From assembly GCA_024636425.1 (NCBI GenBank), contig JAGXHB010000193.1:1-8235 (forward strand): a stretch of 8,235 nt of DNA, written 5' to 3'. Shown here one piece after another: positions 5,958 through 8,235 of the stretch (positions are counted from its first letter, which is position 1; every line of letters begins with the position of its first letter). This stretch comes from Roseobacter sp. (GTDB taxonomy: Bacteria > Pseudomonadota > Alphaproteobacteria > Rhodobacterales > Rhodobacteraceae). A program made the position numbers and the translations under genes. The notes under the pieces were generated by a model, which worked only from the letters and a program-made list of their open reading frames with translations, had not been told where the DNA came from and ran no database searches.

Positions 5958-6593
5958 ATGGGAATCGTCAAATGGGTATTCTGGGTCACGATCTGGGCGG
6001 TCATCGGCGCGTTTTTTCACTATACGCTGCCGCAGGTCGACATCGTGCGGATCACCGATACCTATGAAAAGCGCATCGACTTTGGCGAAAACTCAATCTT
6101 CTGGGCCAATGCGGGCGTGGGGAACAGCACGACAGCCGTCAATCGCGATGTTTTCTTTATCCAGACCCGGCGGGCCAAAGGTGACGTGATGGTCTACCGC
6201 AACGAAGATACGGGATGGGGCTGGCCGCCTTATTTCAAGTTCGACACCACGAACCTGCAAGCCGAAGCCGCAGACCTCAGGTCGGCGTCGGGCGATCCGC
6301 AATACGTCGCGATCAAGCACTATGGCTGGCGCAATGAATTCCTGTCGATTTTCCCAAACGCCATATCCATACGTGCCGTTGCGGGGCCGGATGTGTCCAA
6401 GGGCATCCCGTTTCTCAATATCATCATCCTGACACTGTTCGCCGCGATTGGTTATGCGATTTGGGTGCGGTGGCGCAGGTTCCGCAAAGCCCGCATCGAC
6501 CCGTCGCTTGAAAGGTTCGAAGACAATCTGGCCGAAAGGCAGGGGCGCTTTTCGCGGTGGTGGTCTGGCCGTAAAGATCAGAGCAAACGCTAA
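5958..6593 (+). CDS. DUF1523 family membrane protein
   Basis: This 211-residue protein matches my recollection of DUF1523, a family of unknown function seen mostly in Rhodobacterales. Visible hallmarks are KWVFWV followed by HYTLPQVDIVRITDT (21-35), DFGENSIFWA (41-50), NRDVFFIQT (62-70), VYRNEDTGWGWPPYFKFDT (79-97), HYGWRNEFLSIFPNA (121-135) and VRWRRFRKARIDP (170-182). One membrane helix lies at about 5-22 and a second at about 150-170, followed by a basic cytoplasmic tail (171-211) rich in Arg and Lys. The region between the helices, about 125 residues, should be periplasmic. AAGGAAG at 5944-5950 is the ribosome site for the ATG at 5958. Tight spacing after the 88-residue membrane protein suggests joint expression and perhaps a shared complex. 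No catalytic motif is evident. Confidence 0.85.
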   Translation: MGIVKWVFWVTIWAVIGAFFHYTLPQVDIVRITDTYEKRIDFGENSIFWANAGVGNSTTAVNRDVFFIQTRRAKGDVMVYRNEDTGWGWPPYFKFDTTNLQAEAADLRSASGDPQYVAIKHYGWRNEFLSIFPNAISIRAVAGPDVSKGIPFLNIIILTLFAAIGYAIWVRWRRFRKARIDPSLERFEDNLAERQGRFSRWWSGRKDQSKR

Positions 6594-6623
6594 AGGCAAA
6601 GAGGGGGCGCTACCCCCGCCTTT
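6592..6623. terminator. Hairpin between convergent DUF1523 and HIT genes
   Basis: GGGGG (6603-6607) pairs with CCCCC (6613-6617) around loop CGCTA. An outer AAAGGC/GCCTTT stem (6592-6597 with 6618-6623) continues it across a 5-base left bulge. The outer arm overlaps the DUF1523 TAA. No long T run follows on either strand. The downstream CCCCCCAAATATCT text resembles the end-of-gene sequence I recall from Rhodobacterales genomes. It probably serves both converging units. Confidence 0.5.
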
Positions 6624-6660
6624 CAGCCCCCCAAATATCTACGAGCCAGATAAGGCGCGA

Positions 6661-7041
6661 TCAGTCCGTCCGGCTGACCATGCGGCCCATGTGCCGCCCG
6701 CCAAGGATGTGAACGTGCAAATGCGGAACATCCTGAACACCGTGTTTGCCCGCGTTGGCGATCATGCGAAAGCCGTCGCCATCGGCCAGCGTCACCCCTT
6801 CGGCCTTGCACACCTTGGAAATGGTGCGGACGAAGTCGATGACCTCGGCATCCGTCGCGTCGGCGGCAAAATGGTCAAAGCTGACATAGGGCCCTTTGGG
6901 GATCACGAGCACATGGGTCGGGGCCTGTGGTTCGATGTCGCGAAACGCAAGGGTGTGGTCTGTTTCCAGCACGGTCGTGTTCGGGATTTCACCGCGCAGG
7001 ATTTTCGCAAAGATGTTCTGGTCGTCATAGGCGTAGGCCAT
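6661..7041 (-). CDS. HIT family protein (HINT-like nucleotide hydrolase/phosphoramidase)
   Basis: This 126-residue protein carries the histidine triad HLHVHIL at 107-113. The middle His109 is the expected nucleophile. NIFAKILRGEIP (9-20) and AFRDIEPQAPTHVLVIPK (32-49) are standard HINT-branch segments. HINT enzymes hydrolyse adenosine 5'-phosphoramidates and aminoacyl-adenylates in the cytoplasm; the exact substrate here is unknown. The N-terminal CxxC zinc motif of some HIT proteins is replaced by NIFA, so no zinc site is expected. Length is normal for the family. The start at 7041 is fixed by GAGGA 6 bases upstream, which overlaps the stop codon of the preceding glycosyltransferase gene. 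Confidence 0.93.
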   Translation of the reverse strand: MAYAYDDQNIFAKILRGEIPNTTVLETDHTLAFRDIEPQAPTHVLVIPKGPYVSFDHFAADATDAEVIDFVRTISKVCKAEGVTLADGDGFRMIANAGKHGVQDVPHLHVHILGGRHMGRMVSRTD

Positions 7042-7053
7042 AGAAAGTCCTCA
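7042..7053 (-). promoter_or_regulatory. Ribosome binding site overlapping the upstream stop codon
   Basis: On the minus strand TGAGGA (7053-7048) contains both the TGA stop of the glycosyltransferase and the GAGGA Shine-Dalgarno sequence of the HIT gene, with a 6-base spacer to the ATG. A ribosome terminating on the first gene would cover the initiation site of the second, the usual arrangement for translational coupling. No separate promoter for the HIT gene is evident. Confidence 0.7.
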
Positions 7054-8235
7054 ATCAGAAAACAGGTAGTGGGTATCGGCGATTTCATGTGCCTTTTCCT
7101 GCGGGATTTGCAGGAACGCGGCAAGCGCAGTGGCATTTTCCTCGGTCGAGGCAGATTGCCGCATGCGCTGATAATGTTCGAAATTTGCATCACGGATGCG
7201 GTCGGATTCAAACACCATGTCATTGCGGATTGTCGGAAGCAGGCGTTGCAGCGTGTCTTCTGAAGTGCGCTCACCGGCAAGGCCGACCCGCATTGCGTGT
7301 CCGACAAGGTAGTCATTCGTAAACTGGCATTCGATCTCGAGAATCCGGGTGACGGAACGGTCGGACGCAAAGTCGTTGAGCAGGTCGATATTGCCGGGAT
7401 CCATGCACACGATCAGGCGGTCGGTTTCGTAGTAGTCGAACAGCATCCGCATGAGCGCGCGGCGGTGGCGGGTCCGTTTGCCAAGTGAGGTCTGGATGCC
7501 GCCAAGATCGGGCAGGGGCGTGCTTTCCTCGTTAAACAGGTATTCGATAGACGGCAGGTTGGTGGTCTGCCGTATCCGCTCTAGCACGCGCTTGGCGACG
7601 TGCCATTTCTTGCAGATCACGATCAGCAGTTCACGTTCGCGGCCAAGCGTGCTTTCGGTTTCCCAAAAACGCGTTGCAAAACGGCGCCCGATGCGTCCGC
7701 GCCCGCTGAGGAAGTTGAACAGGCTGCGGCCTTCGTTGCTGATCTGGAATTCCACGCCATGCGCGGAGTAAAGCAAGCCGAGACGGCGTTTTAGATCGGC
7801 TGCCTCCGGGCTGATCTTGCGCGCAAAGAGATAATCCTGCGCCAGAAGCAGATCGTAGTGATCGTTGTAAAACGTCAGCGGCATGCCGTAATCAGTGAAC
7901 ATCAGAAATGTCAGCGTGCGGGACCGGATTTCCTGTTCAGGGATCAAGTGGCGGACGATGGTTTGAAAAAAGGTCTCGTCCGGGATCCATGTCGTGCGAA
8001 AGAACCGCATTACGTCCCTGCGACGCTTGGTGAACTCAAGCACCACCTCAATCGTCTGGCGGCGCAGGCACCACCATTGGCTCCCGATCTGGACATGCAG
8101 ATCCTGCGGGATCTTGCGTGTCAGGCCGAAGCGCTTTTGCAAGTCGAACATCCCGTAAAATCGCCGTTTCTGGGTGCGTTCGTTGAACCAGTGGCGATAG
8201 ATCAGGCGCTCTTCTTTCCAGCCGGTCTTGATCCA
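7051..8235 (-). CDS. Core-2/I-branching (GT14)-type glycosyltransferase with unknown C-terminal domain (start outside window)
   Basis: 394 residues are visible and the frame is open through the right edge; the internal Met at 8151 is unlikely to be the true start. Visible residues 51-55 are GSQWW, as in the acceptor region of Core-2/I-branching beta-1,6-N-acetylglucosaminyltransferases and xylosyltransferases. WIPDETFFQT at 83-92 matches the family's PDE motif, so Glu87 is the likely catalytic base. After about residue 130 the protein continues for some 260 residues without a motif I can assign to catalysis. I recall Rhodobacterales proteins with this architecture annotated as GT14 plus DUF5928. 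It probably transfers a sugar onto a surface polysaccharide or glycan; donor and acceptor are unknown. No membrane helix is visible in this part. It is probably co-transcribed with the HIT gene. Confidence 0.8.
   Translation of the reverse strand, partial: WIKTGWKEERLIYRHWFNERTQKRRFYGMFDLQKRFGLTRKIPQDLHVQIGSQWWCLRRQTIEVVLEFTKRRRDVMRFFRTTWIPDETFFQTIVRHLIPEQEIRSRTLTFLMFTDYGMPLTFYNDHYDLLLAQDYLFARKISPEAADLKRRLGLLYSAHGVEFQISNEGRSLFNFLSGRGRIGRRFATRFWETESTLGRERELLIVICKKWHVAKRVLERIRQTTNLPSIEYLFNEESTPLPDLGGIQTSLGKRTRHRRALMRMLFDYYETDRLIVCMDPGNIDLLNDFASDRSVTRILEIECQFTNDYLVGHAMRVGLAGERTSEDTLQRLLPTIRNDMVFESDRIRDANFEHYQRMRQSASTEENATALAAFLQIPQEKAHEIADTHYLFSD

Noticed and set aside
6448..7263. Open frame of 271 codons on the plus strand spanning DUF1523, HIT and the glycosyltransferase
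   Set aside because: It runs through three well-supported genes and a hairpin and has no domain of its own.
1..8235. Defence island, prophage, CRISPR array or mobile element
   Set aside because: No nuclease, integrase, transposase, phage structural gene or regularly spaced repeat array is seen in any frame.

Overview
The window looks like ordinary chromosome from a marine-type alphaproteobacterium, most likely of the Rhodobacterales/Roseobacter group. Supporting signs are moderately high GC, GC-rich terminator stems, a DUF1523 membrane protein, and a Core-2/I-branching-type glycosyltransferase followed by an HIT protein. This placement rests on recalled family distribution, not on a search. 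There are no transposases, tRNAs, rRNAs, CRISPR arrays or phage genes.

Layout. (1) 1-508, plus: the C-terminal part of a LysN-like PLP aminotransferase, cut by the window edge. (2) 565-2040, minus: gabD, succinate-semialdehyde dehydrogenase, converging on the aminotransferase across a strong hairpin. (3) 2133-4270, plus, divergent from gabD: an arylformamidase-like alpha/beta hydrolase, then a creatinase with all recognised active-site residues. A 122-base spacer with two perfect hairpins lies between them. (4) 4522-5604, plus: a soluble GAF-HisKA_2-HATPase histidine kinase with no response regulator beside it. (5) 5678-6593, plus: a tightly linked pair of small membrane proteins, one unrecognised and one DUF1523. 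(6) 6661-8235, minus: a glycosyltransferase cut by the right edge and an HIT-family nucleotide hydrolase whose ribosome binding site overlaps the glycosyltransferase stop codon.

The left half reads as small-molecule nitrogen and carbon catabolism. The aminotransferase moves amino groups, GabD sends succinate semialdehyde to succinate, and creatinase splits creatine into sarcosine and urea. The hydrolase probably cleaves an amide or ester in the same catabolic setting. The sarcosine and urea steps (sarcosine oxidase or dehydrogenase, urease) and a creatininase are not in the window. The right half holds signalling, envelope and housekeeping functions with no clear link to the left half.

I found no convincing new multi-gene system. 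The points most worth checking are the hydrolase-creatinase pairing with its structured spacer, the tandem 7-base repeat over the predicted hydrolase promoter, the uncharacterised membrane pair, and the unknown C-terminal half of the glycosyltransferase.
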